Source: DYCT01 sp051875715
GTDB lineage: Bacteria; Bacteroidota; Bacteroidia; Bacteroidales; Bacteroidaceae
Assembly (NCBI GenBank): GCA_051875715.1
Contig: JBJEHD010000033.1
Coordinates: 4,785 to 68,784, forward strand
Reading direction: 5' to 3'
Length of the DNA stretch: 64,000 bases
Shown: positions 26,401-34,721 of the stretch, piece after piece
Layout: every line of letters starts with the position of its first letter
Position numbering within the stretch: the stretch's first letter is position 1
The notes under the pieces: model-generated
What the model was told of the DNA's origin: nothing
Database searches by the model: none
Seen by the model: only the letters and a program-made list of their open reading frames with translations
Made by a program: the position numbers and the translations under genes

Positions 26401-26432
26401 AGGCCCTCCCCACCCCTCCCAGACGGCCTTAG
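23400..26432 (+). CDS. GH3 beta-N-acetylhexosaminidase fused to a beta-lactamase-fold serine hydrolase
   Basis: A 1010-residue exported protein, starting at the ATG at 23400 to give a signal peptide ending near ASAQ. Residues about 35-380 are a NagZ-type GH3 domain with KHFPGHGDTNVDSH near 217-230. A GH3 C-terminal-like region runs to about 590. Residues about 600-1000 are a class C beta-lactamase/penicillin-binding fold with SLTK (Ser644, Lys647), YGCPN as the likely Y-x-N box, and HTG at 948-950. This joins murein glycosidase and peptide or ester hydrolase activities, so a role in cell-wall breakdown is likely. The fusion is known in Bacteroidota. Confidence 0.92.
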   Translation: MRRYLGLCLAVLLLTAGRWCAASAQEGGPALVAHVQETDECRTWVEQTMKRMTLKEKVGQLFVYTIAPHTDKKNQALLREVVQDCHVGGLLFSGGKMHDQAMLTNQAQEWAQTPLLITFDGEWGLAMRLKEVPAFPRNMALGCIREDGLLFDYGREVARQCREMGVHVNFAPVADVNINPDNPVINTRSFGEDPRLVADKATAYARGLESGGVLSVVKHFPGHGDTNVDSHESMPVLPFDRARLDSVELLPFRQAVRSGLGAVMVGHLQVPAIDSSGLPASLSPAIVTGLLRREMGFKGLIFTDALAMKGVSGRGDLCVMALQAGVDMLLTPRAIKAEIASVMKAIEKGELAQADIEERCRRVLTYKYALGAHHRQPIRLSGLKERIWTPEADDLLKRLQSASLTLLGNRKRTLPFPHSADTLLVIRIGKEQADTAFILQLSQFTPVRTLRLTTSTPTAEKQRWLDLAARKRQVVVSVSTRKLKPFGPFLASLTLNAPTVYALFTPFVTLEKTTSSVASAAAIVAAHSSDAFVQRQVAKALFGHAGLDGRLPAKLPALFEVGDGVTYAMPMTARRTPEELGMDGSCLARIDSLAKAGMAAKAFPGCQIYVLRKGEVVYDRCFGSFTYDGHAQPVHPNDLYDLASLTKTTATLLAVMKLYDQGRLNLTDKASAFLPYLRGTDKADITIRQLLLHESGLPSGIPFYQAALDEESYTAPFVQARRDAAHPVQAGKKAYAARTFRFRPEWVSAVPTDTFSLPVAEGLWLNPRFRSECERLLAEASLGRTTYRYGCPNFILLKEVVEHIAGEPMDELLDREFYRPMGLKRLLFRPLRRYGKGSIAPTVRADYLRRGTEVLQGYVHDESAAFFGGVSGNAGLFGSASDVAAVYQMLLDGGTYQGRRYLGESTCQLFTTATSRQSRRGLGFDRPDTRRPEKSPCAASAPASVYGHTGFTGTCAWVDPDNRLVYVFLSNRTFPQPWNNLLGQMNIRTDIQEVLYQALGKALPTPPRRP

Positions 26433-26446
26433 CGGAAGGGTTCAAA

Positions 26447-26526
26447 CGCGTGTACACGCGAAGGCATTTGTCTGTACACGCGAAGGCACTTACGTGTACA
26501 CGCGAAGGCCGATCCGTGTATACGTG
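26447..26526. repeat. 22-bp phased palindrome array
   Basis: Four units around TGTACA/TGTATA starting at 26451, 26473, 26495 and 26517, exactly 22 bases apart. Unit 1 is the perfect palindrome CGCGTGTACACGCG. Three units are followed by AAGGC. It begins 15 bases after the GH3 fusion stop. Confidence 0.9.
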
Positions 26527-26595
26527 TGAAATCCGGGTTAAACCTTTTCCCTTCCCGTCGGTCTAATCGGAAAACATACAATCAATCGGATACAG

Positions 26596-27585
26596 ATGAA
26601 ACAATTCTTTTGGATGATGTGCACGTGCCTTTGCCTCGCGTGCAGCGAGGCCGAGGCCTCCGACGGCGACCTCGACTACAAGAAGCCCGACAGTCCCATC
26701 CAGCCCTGGGACATGCAGGCCCTGCTGGGGCACGGGTTTGATGTGCAGTGGGCTGAGTTTCCACAGAAAATAGCCGCCTACGGCGAGGACGAGGTGCAAG
26801 CCATGGCCGAGATGGGCTTCCGGACAGCCCGCATCCGCACCGGCCTGCCGGCCGACGAATACCTGTTCGAGGCCCTGGACCGCTGCATCGACCATTGCCT
26901 CAAACACGGCCTCATCCCGGTGCTGGCCTACAACGCACTGGCCTACGAGGACGAGGCCTCCGAGGAGAACCTGCAGGCCAGCGTCGACTGGTGGACGACC
27001 GTGGCCGACCGCTACCGCGACTATCCGCACCGCCTGCTTTTCAACCTCAACATCGAGTGGAGCGGAGACACGGGACGCGACCAGGCCTGCATCGACCGCT
27101 TCTACGAGGCCGTCACTCCGGCCATCCGTTCGACCAACCCCACCCGAATCCTTATCTACTCGCCGGCCAGGCTATCATCGCCCGAGTACTTCGACGACAT
27201 GCGCATACCGGACTCGGCCGGCCCGTACGTCATGGCCGAATGGCATCTCTATGCCGCCGGCCCGAGCAAGAACCCGAACAGCCGGAAATACTGGTCGGTC
27301 GGGACGGAAGAAGAGAAACAGTCCATACGCGACATCGTGGCCCAAGGAGTGGCCTGGCAGGAAAAGCACCGGATACCGACCTGGGTGGGGGCTTGGATGC
27401 CGGGCAACTACAACAAGGGAAACGACTTCACGGTGGAGGAGCAGGTGGTCTTCGCCCGCTTCATGATCGAGACGCTCGATGCGCACCGGATTCCCTGGGC
27501 CGTGAACAGCCTGGACAAGTTCTACGACGTGGAGCGCGACACCTGGCGCGACGAGATGCGGCCGCTGGTCGAGACGCTGCGCTGA
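26596..27585 (+). CDS. GH5-like glycosidase lipoprotein with altered active site
   Basis: A 329-residue lipoprotein (CLACS, Cys16) with a TIM-barrel of the cellulase (GH5) type: MGFRTARIRTG, HRLLFNLNIEWSGD, VMAEWHLYA (His217-x-Tyr219) and IPTWVGAWMPGNY. In GH5 enzymes the acid/base Glu is in NEP; here the matching stretch is NIEW (Glu154). The nucleophile in GExG is replaced by Ala266 in VGAW. It may be a non-catalytic carbohydrate binder, or use another acid. It is followed by a strong hairpin. Confidence 0.75.
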   Translation: MKQFFWMMCTCLCLACSEAEASDGDLDYKKPDSPIQPWDMQALLGHGFDVQWAEFPQKIAAYGEDEVQAMAEMGFRTARIRTGLPADEYLFEALDRCIDHCLKHGLIPVLAYNALAYEDEASEENLQASVDWWTTVADRYRDYPHRLLFNLNIEWSGDTGRDQACIDRFYEAVTPAIRSTNPTRILIYSPARLSSPEYFDDMRIPDSAGPYVMAEWHLYAAGPSKNPNSRKYWSVGTEEEKQSIRDIVAQGVAWQEKHRIPTWVGAWMPGNYNKGNDFTVEEQVVFARFMIETLDAHRIPWAVNSLDKFYDVERDTWRDEMRPLVETLR

Positions 27586-27590
27586 AAACG

Positions 27591-27629
27591 GCAAGTGCCG
27601 CCCGGATGGGAACTCCGAGCGGCACTTGC
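27591..27629. terminator. Hairpin between convergent genes
   Basis: GCAAGTGCCGC (27591-27601) and GCGGCACTTGC (27619-27629), with inner CGGA/TCCG. It starts 5 bases after the GH5-like stop. The downstream tail TGCTTTG is only weakly U-rich. Confidence 0.65.
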
Positions 27630-27636
27630 TGCTTTG

Positions 27637-27719
27637 TTGCAACGACGTTGCAACGGGATTGCAATGGTGTTGCAACGGCATTGCAACACCATTTAAACGC
27701 CATTTAAATGCCGATTAAA
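27637..27719. repeat. 11-bp phased palindrome array
   Basis: Eight six-base palindromic or near-palindromic units exactly 11 bases apart: TTGCAA at 27637, 27648, 27659, 27670 and 27681, TTTAAA at 27692 and 27703, ATTAAA at 27714. It lies between convergent genes. Confidence 0.9.
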
Positions 27720-27735
27720 CAGGGGGCAGACGGCA

Positions 27736-29619
27736 TCACTCCACCACCACCTTGCGCACCGAGGTCTGCCCGTCGGCCATGCGCAGTTTCACCACGTACA
27801 CGCCCCGTTGCAGGCCCTCGTTCCGGCGGGATGCGCCCTGCATGTCGACCACGCCGGCCACCACGGCCGACCCTTCGGAGAAGACACGTCCGCCGCGCAC
27901 AAAGACGTGCCCGCCGTCGGCCCCGGCCGACGAGATTCCCACGTGTCCGGCCTCATCGTTCAGCGAGCGGGTTTGGTTGGCGTTCAGCACCTGGCAGTAG
28001 TCGGTGTAGACCAGATCGAAGGGTGCCACGAACGCCACCACGCGCATCTGCTCCGGGTGGGCCGTCGTGACGCTGTGCGAAGCATCGATGCTCGCATACG
28101 TCTCAGGGACGGTGTAGGCATACTCCTTCCACCAGTCGTTCGTCGCGTTCAGTTCGATGGGGTCGCCCGTCAGGCCGGTCAGCACCGCCCGCACGAAATC
28201 GTTGTGCACATAGTTCTTGGCGTTGTTCTGAAACTCCTCGTAGCCGCTTTCGAGCAGGAACACGTGCAGGCCCACCCGTTCGCCCACCAGCGGGGCGATG
28301 GCATGGCCGCTCGCCTGCACCTTCAGCCGGCGCGAAGCCTCGTCGTACTCCGCCTTCACGTTGACCGACACCACGGCCGGCTCGTTCATGCGGTTTTGGA
28401 AGATTTCCGCCGTCAGGTAGTTCGGGTTGAACACGGGCGAATAGTTGGTGCACACGCCCGACACGAGGCTGCGGTCCATCATCATGGCCGGGGCGAAGGT
28501 GCGGTCCGAGTTGTAGAAGTAGGTATAACGGTCGCTCTCCTCAATCGAGAAGATGTCGTCGCCGTAGCCGGCATGGTGCGCCACCACGACGGCCCGGTCC
28601 TCCAACCCCTTGAAGGCATCATGCATGGCCGTATTGCCGGCCGGGCAGTTGCCGCAACTCTGCGACGTGAATTCCTCCAGCAGCACGCGGCGCGGCAGGG
28701 CCTCGTCGGCCTTGTACACGCCCACACTCATCGCCATCGGGCTCACCTCCACCGGTTGCCCCTCGACTTCCTTCAGCGTGAACACGTATTCGCCGCTCGC
28801 GGCCGGTGTCAGCTTCAGGTTGAGGTCGCCCTCGCTGCAGGCCTTGGCGCTGCGCTTGAAGGAGGTGACGATATCGGGCTGCGGATCGCCGTTGAAGGTG
28901 CAGCCCAGCGTCACGTTCGAGATGCTTCGGAAACCTTCGTTGTGGAACTTCAGGATGGCGTCCACCGTCCCGCCCTGCGGGGCGTAGGGGCAATAGGCGC
29001 CGGCATGGAGCAGGCTGGCCACGCAGTCGAAGTCGGCCGGCTTCCCGTCGGTCTCAAACAAGAGGCAGAGGTTGCCCAGCGTGGAGTACGACACCAAATC
29101 GTCGCCCTGCACGGTCATCAGCAGGCCGTTCTTCTTGGCCGTGGCCGACGACGAGCCGTACGCATCGGTGGCCACCACGTACTCGTCCGGCCCCTGATGG
29201 CAATCGTAGCCGACGAGCAGACCCTTACCGGCAGGCACCACGACGGGTTCGTCCAGCACCACCTCCGTCCATCCCCACTTCAGGTCCGTCTGCTTGCTCC
29301 ACAGCGTGCGGCCCTCCGCCGTGCGGACGAACAGCGTCACGCCCTTGGCTTCCAGAGCGGCGATGCCCACCTTCAGTTTGTATATCTTGCGGCCTTCGAG
29401 CAGCCGGTTCATCCCTTCCGAGACGGCGATGGCGGCCTCGACGTCCCACTCCTTGCCCAACTCGTAGCCCACGCCGTTGTAGGCGTTCACCGTGATGGAG
29501 GGCGAGCAGTAACCCCAATACACCTTACCTTCTTCCGAGGCCGTCGCTTCGGCCCGGACGGGCATTGCGCCCACGCCGGCCAGCAACACGCACAGCGCGG
29601 CAATCACATACTTCTTCAT
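27736..29619 (-). CDS. Omp28-related secreted protein with type IX-like C-terminus
   Basis: A 627-residue exported protein starting at the ATG at 29619 (MKKYVIAALCVLLAGVGAMPVRA signal). The Omp28-type thioredoxin-like region begins LLEEFTSQSCGNCPAGNTA, with the CxxC pair Cys322/Cys325. The N-terminal 200 residues look like beta-sandwich. The C-terminus (GLQRGVYVVKLRMADG...VRKVVVE) has the G-x-Y-x-V-K and final basic-strand pattern of type A type IX sorting domains. It is the last of three such genes in a row. Confidence 0.82.
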   Translation of the reverse strand: MKKYVIAALCVLLAGVGAMPVRAEATASEEGKVYWGYCSPSITVNAYNGVGYELGKEWDVEAAIAVSEGMNRLLEGRKIYKLKVGIAALEAKGVTLFVRTAEGRTLWSKQTDLKWGWTEVVLDEPVVVPAGKGLLVGYDCHQGPDEYVVATDAYGSSSATAKKNGLLMTVQGDDLVSYSTLGNLCLLFETDGKPADFDCVASLLHAGAYCPYAPQGGTVDAILKFHNEGFRSISNVTLGCTFNGDPQPDIVTSFKRSAKACSEGDLNLKLTPAASGEYVFTLKEVEGQPVEVSPMAMSVGVYKADEALPRRVLLEEFTSQSCGNCPAGNTAMHDAFKGLEDRAVVVAHHAGYGDDIFSIEESDRYTYFYNSDRTFAPAMMMDRSLVSGVCTNYSPVFNPNYLTAEIFQNRMNEPAVVSVNVKAEYDEASRRLKVQASGHAIAPLVGERVGLHVFLLESGYEEFQNNAKNYVHNDFVRAVLTGLTGDPIELNATNDWWKEYAYTVPETYASIDASHSVTTAHPEQMRVVAFVAPFDLVYTDYCQVLNANQTRSLNDEAGHVGISSAGADGGHVFVRGGRVFSEGSAVVAGVVDMQGASRRNEGLQRGVYVVKLRMADGQTSVRKVVVE

Positions 29620-29725
29620 AACACGTTCTGGTTTTTTTCGACGGAAACAAGATGAGGGCATGCAGGCTCGATGCCCACACACCCTCACTCGCCCCATTCT
29701 GTTATCTATGGTTCATGTAGCCTGT

Positions 29726-32170
29726 TTATTTCATTACCTTCAGCACGCCGTCCTGCGTCTTCACCAGATAGGTTCCGTGCGGCAGGCCGCCCAGGCTGAT
29801 GCAGCGGTCGTCGGCCGTCAGCACCTCCTCGCCCGAGAGGCTGTAGACCGTCGTCCGTCCGCCGGTGGTGAAGAGCGTCGCCGTCGATGCGTCGTAGAAA
29901 CTCTGCGAGGTCTCGATGCTGCGAATGCTGTTCGGGTCGGCCGAGAACTTGCCCCAGAAGATGACCGTGCGCTCGGCATCGATGTCGGCCTGCGTCACCG
30001 TATATTTGTTGTCGAAATACTGCTGCATCAGGTCGCGGTCGGTGCAGAAGTAGTCGAACAGGTAGCCCTCTTCGGGATAGGCGACGAGTTCCACCGTCCC
30101 TCCCAGCGGCACGATGAACTTATAGCCCTCCTCGCCGTTGTACTTCAGGTTCACCTTGCCGTACGAGCGGTAGTCTTCCTCCACCTTGTCGCTCCAAGTC
30201 GTTTCGCCGTAGACGGACACGCGTTTCTCGATGTCGGCCTTGATGAGCATGTTGCCGGTCACCTCGACCAGGAAGGCCTTTCCTGCCTCCTCCAACGTCG
30301 GATCCGGGTCGGGCGTAGCGTCCGTGCCGTTCACCGTGCAGCTGGCGAAATAAACGCCCACCGAGTTGATGCGCAAGCGGATGAGGTTGCCCACAGGCAC
30401 CTCGTACACCTCGTTGCGGCTCAGGTTGCGCACCCATTTCTCGTTGGCCTGATACTCGCTGATGTTGATCAGGAAGGTCGGGATGTCGAACCGCACCACG
30501 GCGCATCCGTCGGCCACCTTGCGGATGTTCACGCCCAGCGTAAAGTCGGTCGAACCCTCCACCACGTAGGTCGCGCCGTCCAGTTCAGCACCGTCGAGCG
30601 TATAGTAAAGGAAGAGGTATCCGTCCTCCACCGTGTGGGTCAGCGTCAGCACGTCGCCCGTCTTCACCTGGGCACCGTTGGCCAATTCGGTTCCGTTGCG
30701 CCATACGGCCAGCGTGCCGCCCTCGGCCGGTTGCGCGATGTTCAGGGTCAGCGTGGCCTGCGTCTTGATGTCGATGGCCAGGTCCTGCATGGCCACGGTG
30801 TGGTATTTGCCATCGCCACTCTTGTTCAGCGCCGTGCCGTTGCTGGTCACGGAGAGGATGTCGAAGTTGTCGGCAGCGGCCTCGATGGTCAGCGTGGCGC
30901 CCTTCGTCACCTCCAACGGCTCGGCCAGCGTACTCAGGTCGATGATGTCGGCATCCACATAGACGCATACCCGTTCGGGAGCATCCACCTGGAACGCCAG
31001 ATAGGGCTGGACGGTTTTGGCGTTGATTTCGATGAGGGCGTCCTGGTCGATGTAGACGCGGTAGGTGCCGTCGCCCAGGTCGGGCATCACGCTTCCGTTC
31101 ACCGTCAGCGATGCGATGCGCACCTGGTCGTTGGCCGGACGGAAGGCCAAAGTCGTCCCTTCTTCCAGTTCATACGTCTTTGTCAGGTCGAGCACCTCGT
31201 CCGTGCCCACCACCGTAGCCGTCACATAGTCGGGATAGTTCACCGCGAAACGCACACCCGGCACCGTCGACGAGGTGCGGATGACGAAAGCCGCCGTCTC
31301 CACGCCCTGGCTGATGCCCGTGTTGAAAGCATCGCCGCGCTTGGTCAGTTCCATGCCGTTCATCGTGACGGCCGTCACCTCGTATTTCGTGGCATCGGCC
31401 GAAGTGATGCTGAGGGGCTTGCCATACTTGACAAGAGCCCGTCCCGAGGTGATGTCGATGGCCTCCTGCGTGTCGGAATAGGCCATGGCCACACGCCCGG
31501 GATAGTCCACGTCGAAGGTGGCCACGGCGGCCACCTTCTCCATATAGACCCACGCCTGCATATCTTGCAAGATGACCAGCGTGTACACACCGTTCTCGCT
31601 TGTCACGATCGCCATCGGGTCGACATCGATTTTGGTGATGCTCCAGCCGTTCAGGCCTTCCACGTACACCTTGGCGTTCTTCCTGACGCTGCACTTGCCG
31701 TTCTCGTCGAGGGTGAGGGGTTGACCCTGTTCGTCGGTGAAACGCAGGTTGTCCGCCGTGCCGCTCACCGCCGTAAAGGTCACCACCGGGTCGGCCATCA
31801 CCACCTTCTCCGTCTGAATGGTCACCTTGTAGCCCGCCTTCAGGTCGCTGACGTTGATGTAGTTTCCGCCGGAACTGACTTCCATGTAGCAGCCGGCCGG
31901 GTCGGTCGTCACCGCCACGTCGTCGGTGGTCTTGCCGTTCAGGGGCACGATGTGGAGCGGGCTCACAAAGTCGTCCACAAAGGTGGTAATCTCGTTGTCG
32001 CCGGCCTGCAGCGGGAAGACCGTCTTCGGCAGCGTGGACCATCCGGTCGCGCCTTGCGACACTTCCACATTGGCCGGATTGTCCACATGAATCGTGATGG
32101 TGATGTTGGCTGCGACGGCCGCATTCAGGCAGGCCACGAGCAATGCCACGAGTGCAAATATCTTTTTCAT
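29726..32170 (-). CDS. Secreted repeat protein with type IX-like C-terminus
   Basis: An 814-residue exported protein with signal MKKIFALVALLVACLNAAVA. Most of it is a chain of beta-strand-rich modules of about 90-100 residues (VTFTAVSGTADNLRF, FVIRTSSTVPGVRFAVNYPD, LAFQVDAPERVCVYV, LTLNIAQPAEGGTLAVW), apparently the same fold repeated. The C-terminus GLPHGTYLVKTQDGVLKVMK fits a short type A sorting signal. No enzyme motif is visible. It lies 22 bases after the 32193-34412 gene. Confidence 0.75.
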   Translation of the reverse strand: MKKIFALVALLVACLNAAVAANITITIHVDNPANVEVSQGATGWSTLPKTVFPLQAGDNEITTFVDDFVSPLHIVPLNGKTTDDVAVTTDPAGCYMEVSSGGNYINVSDLKAGYKVTIQTEKVVMADPVVTFTAVSGTADNLRFTDEQGQPLTLDENGKCSVRKNAKVYVEGLNGWSITKIDVDPMAIVTSENGVYTLVILQDMQAWVYMEKVAAVATFDVDYPGRVAMAYSDTQEAIDITSGRALVKYGKPLSITSADATKYEVTAVTMNGMELTKRGDAFNTGISQGVETAAFVIRTSSTVPGVRFAVNYPDYVTATVVGTDEVLDLTKTYELEEGTTLAFRPANDQVRIASLTVNGSVMPDLGDGTYRVYIDQDALIEINAKTVQPYLAFQVDAPERVCVYVDADIIDLSTLAEPLEVTKGATLTIEAAADNFDILSVTSNGTALNKSGDGKYHTVAMQDLAIDIKTQATLTLNIAQPAEGGTLAVWRNGTELANGAQVKTGDVLTLTHTVEDGYLFLYYTLDGAELDGATYVVEGSTDFTLGVNIRKVADGCAVVRFDIPTFLINISEYQANEKWVRNLSRNEVYEVPVGNLIRLRINSVGVYFASCTVNGTDATPDPDPTLEEAGKAFLVEVTGNMLIKADIEKRVSVYGETTWSDKVEEDYRSYGKVNLKYNGEEGYKFIVPLGGTVELVAYPEEGYLFDYFCTDRDLMQQYFDNKYTVTQADIDAERTVIFWGKFSADPNSIRSIETSQSFYDASTATLFTTGGRTTVYSLSGEEVLTADDRCISLGGLPHGTYLVKTQDGVLKVMK

Positions 32171-32192
32171 CTTATCCGTTGTATTAAGTGAG

Positions 32193-34412
32193 TTATCTGA
32201 TTATTACTTTCTGTGTCGTCGAAGCGCCGTCGGCCGTCACCTTGACGAAATAGATGCCGGCAGGCCATCCCTTGGTGGACAGTTGAGCCTTGTCCGGCGT
32301 CAGGTCGGCCACCTTCGTGCCGGCCATGTCGAACACCTCGGCTCCGGCAAACGTACCGGCCACGCACAACACGTCGTCGCCGGCCCATGCCTGGGCTTCC
32401 GTCTCCACACGGGCCACCTCGATGCCGTCGGCCTGTCCCTCGCTAATCGTCAGGTTGTTCATCTGGTAGAACAAGCCGTCCTCGTAGGTCGTTACCAGGT
32501 TGAAACCCACGCAGCGGATGCCGTCGGCCTTCGGCAGTTGAATCTGGTAGTTGACGAAGTCCTTGTTGTCGAAGTCTTTTTTCTCGGCATTATAGCACGG
32601 CTTCGTGCGCAATCCGGCCTTCACGATGTTCTCTTCCTGCGAGGCAATCGTGTTCAGGTTGCCGAACGTGATGCGGAGTTCTTCCGACAGCGGCGTGCGG
32701 GCATCGAAACTCAAGTAGTAGTCCTTGCTGCCGTCGAACTTCAACGGCGGCGAAATCAGCCATTCGTCGGCATCGGCATACGTATCGGCCGCATATTCGA
32801 TGCCGCCCTCGTAGTCCTGGAAAATCATGGTCGAATAGCCGTAGCCAATCATCCAGCTGCAATAGTCGCCGTTGGCATCGTACATGGTCCACTCGTTGGA
32901 CACGGAGTTCATGTCGGGGAAGACGGTCGTATAGGGCAACGTCATGGCCTCGCCGGCCACCACGGTCGACGTAAGCAGGGCCTCACGATAGGATCCGTGG
33001 TCGTTGTAGGCCGTCACGCCGTAGCGGTAGGCACCCAGGAACGAGATGTCCTTGTCCTCGAACGTCGTTCCCGTATAGTCGTTGGCCAGCAGTTCGTTGT
33101 CCGGGTAGCGGACAATCTTGAACTTGGTCCCTTCGGGCAGATAGTAGCCCCCGTGTGCGCCTTGCTGCGGCACCGACCAGGTCAGTTTCACGCTCTTGCA
33201 GTCGGCACCTACCTCCTGCTTCAAGTCGGCAATCATGGCCGGCACGTCCGGACCTACCCACGTATGGATGGTGGTGGCGGCACCTTCGTCGGTGGCCGTA
33301 CCGCCATAGGTGGTCAGTTTGTAGGTGTGTGCGCCCGACTTCACGCCCGGGTCTTTGAACGACTTGGCCTCGCCGGCCTTGCCGGAGAGCATCGAGAGCG
33401 TCTCGCCGTCGCGTTCCACCTTGACCGAAAGCACCGTTCCCTCGGCATACGGTTCGTGTCCGTAGGTCATGGACGGCATGGTCCACTTCAATTCTGCACT
33501 CTCCGCGCCGTTCGCTCCCGGGATGACGGTCAGGTCCTCGATGACGTTGGGCGCACCGAAGCCGGCCTCGACGAACGGGATGTAGATGCCTACAAAATGC
33601 GTGCCGCTGCCAATCTCGCCCAGGTCCTTCTTCGTCTGTTTCTTCACGTCGATTTTGTAGAGGTGGTAATACTCCTCGTCGCCGTAGTTCACACCTCCGT
33701 GGCTCGAAGCCCAATAGAGGGCATCGTCCGTATGGTCGAATTCCATCGACTGCATCTCGCTGACGCGATGGGCGCTGTATTCCTCCGGCAGGATGTCCAT
33801 CACGTAGGTCAGCGCCGCCGTTTCCTTGTTCACCATATACAGATGGCCGGCCGCATCGGCACCGTAGAGTTGTCCGTCATACGTACAGGCCATCATGGCC
33901 AGCGTCACCTCGTTCTTGCCCTCCTTGAACTGGGCGATTTCCTCGAACGTACCGTCCTGGATGTTCAGTTTGTACAAGTTGCTCTTGCCCAAGTCGAACC
34001 CGACGGTGTACATCGTCTCGGTGGAGTAGTCGTACGTCATGGCCTGGAACTTGATGGTCATCCAGCTCCAGTCGGCCACGGTGGTCACCTCGCCCGTCTC
34101 GATGTTCAGTTTGCCCAAGATGGTCGGGTTGGGGTACATGGAGTATTGATAGAAATAGCCGTAATAGTCGCCGTGGGCGGCTGCGCCGGAGAAGATGAAC
34201 ACGTTGTCCGACCATTCATGCAGCAGGGTCACCTCGGCCGGGTTGTCCGTCCGGAAGGTGCTGAAGCCGTATTTCCCGTTGAACACCGGGCTGTACTTCA
34301 CCAGTCCGTAGACCTGCCGGCCCTCGAAATCATTCACTTGCTGGTCCGTCGCCCACAACGAGGCGGACAACATCAGCAGCATACAAACCGATAAGCAGTA
34401 ATTCTTTCTCAT
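32193..34412 (-). CDS. Secreted protein with FnIII-like and choice-of-anchor modules, type IX-like C-terminus
   Basis: A 739-residue exported protein (signal ending near LWA). Residues about 30-290 look like a beta-propeller-type surface (ILGKLNIETGEVTTVADW, SNLYKLNIQDGTFEEIAQF). Two FnIII-like modules follow at about 295-500 (AELKWTMP, KSVKLTWSVP), then a choice-of-anchor J-like module at about 505-660 (FPDMNSVSNEWTMYD, ADEWLISPPLKFDG). The C-terminal sorting-like sequence is GWPAGIYFVKVTADG...QKVIIR. A TACATTTG box lies at 34604-34611. Confidence 0.8.
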   Translation of the reverse strand: MRKNYCLSVCMLLMLSASLWATDQQVNDFEGRQVYGLVKYSPVFNGKYGFSTFRTDNPAEVTLLHEWSDNVFIFSGAAAHGDYYGYFYQYSMYPNPTILGKLNIETGEVTTVADWSWMTIKFQAMTYDYSTETMYTVGFDLGKSNLYKLNIQDGTFEEIAQFKEGKNEVTLAMMACTYDGQLYGADAAGHLYMVNKETAALTYVMDILPEEYSAHRVSEMQSMEFDHTDDALYWASSHGGVNYGDEEYYHLYKIDVKKQTKKDLGEIGSGTHFVGIYIPFVEAGFGAPNVIEDLTVIPGANGAESAELKWTMPSMTYGHEPYAEGTVLSVKVERDGETLSMLSGKAGEAKSFKDPGVKSGAHTYKLTTYGGTATDEGAATTIHTWVGPDVPAMIADLKQEVGADCKSVKLTWSVPQQGAHGGYYLPEGTKFKIVRYPDNELLANDYTGTTFEDKDISFLGAYRYGVTAYNDHGSYREALLTSTVVAGEAMTLPYTTVFPDMNSVSNEWTMYDANGDYCSWMIGYGYSTMIFQDYEGGIEYAADTYADADEWLISPPLKFDGSKDYYLSFDARTPLSEELRITFGNLNTIASQEENIVKAGLRTKPCYNAEKKDFDNKDFVNYQIQLPKADGIRCVGFNLVTTYEDGLFYQMNNLTISEGQADGIEVARVETEAQAWAGDDVLCVAGTFAGAEVFDMAGTKVADLTPDKAQLSTKGWPAGIYFVKVTADGASTTQKVIIR

Positions 34413-34721
34413 AATCTAATTCTACACGTTATACATTGCATTCATTCCTGTTCTCTTCTGTCCGTCCGGCAGACGCTTCACGTCCGCACCCCGCTCAGGG
34501 GGGGGCCGGATGCTTTCGTATTCAAAAAGAAGGGGAAACGCATCCGGACCAGACGCATCGGTATACGGGCACGGCCCGTGCAGGCCGGTCGTTGAACCTA
34601 TTGCAAATGTAACGAGTATTTGCCCAGTTCCACTGAACCTAGGTTAAAAAAAGGGTCGGAATGCTTACTCTTTGGCACGCACATTCCCCATCCGCTTTCC
34701 ATGCGCAGCGACACCGAACCG
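34413..34721. other. Intergenic region after the fimbrial operon
   Basis: 309 bases without a gene. It holds a possible terminator for the fimbrial operon (GGAATG/CATTCC arms at 34658-34687, then seven T residues on the minus strand), the palindrome AACCTAGGTT at 34637-34646, the TACATTTG box at 34604-34611, and inverted repeats CCGGATGC/GCATCCGG (34506-34547) and GCACGG/CCGTGC (34569-34581) in the leader of the next gene. Confidence 0.6.

Noticed and set aside
27461..27703. Minus-strand frame over the 11-bp array
   Set aside because: An 11-base period is out of frame for coding, and the frame runs antisense into the GH5-like gene.
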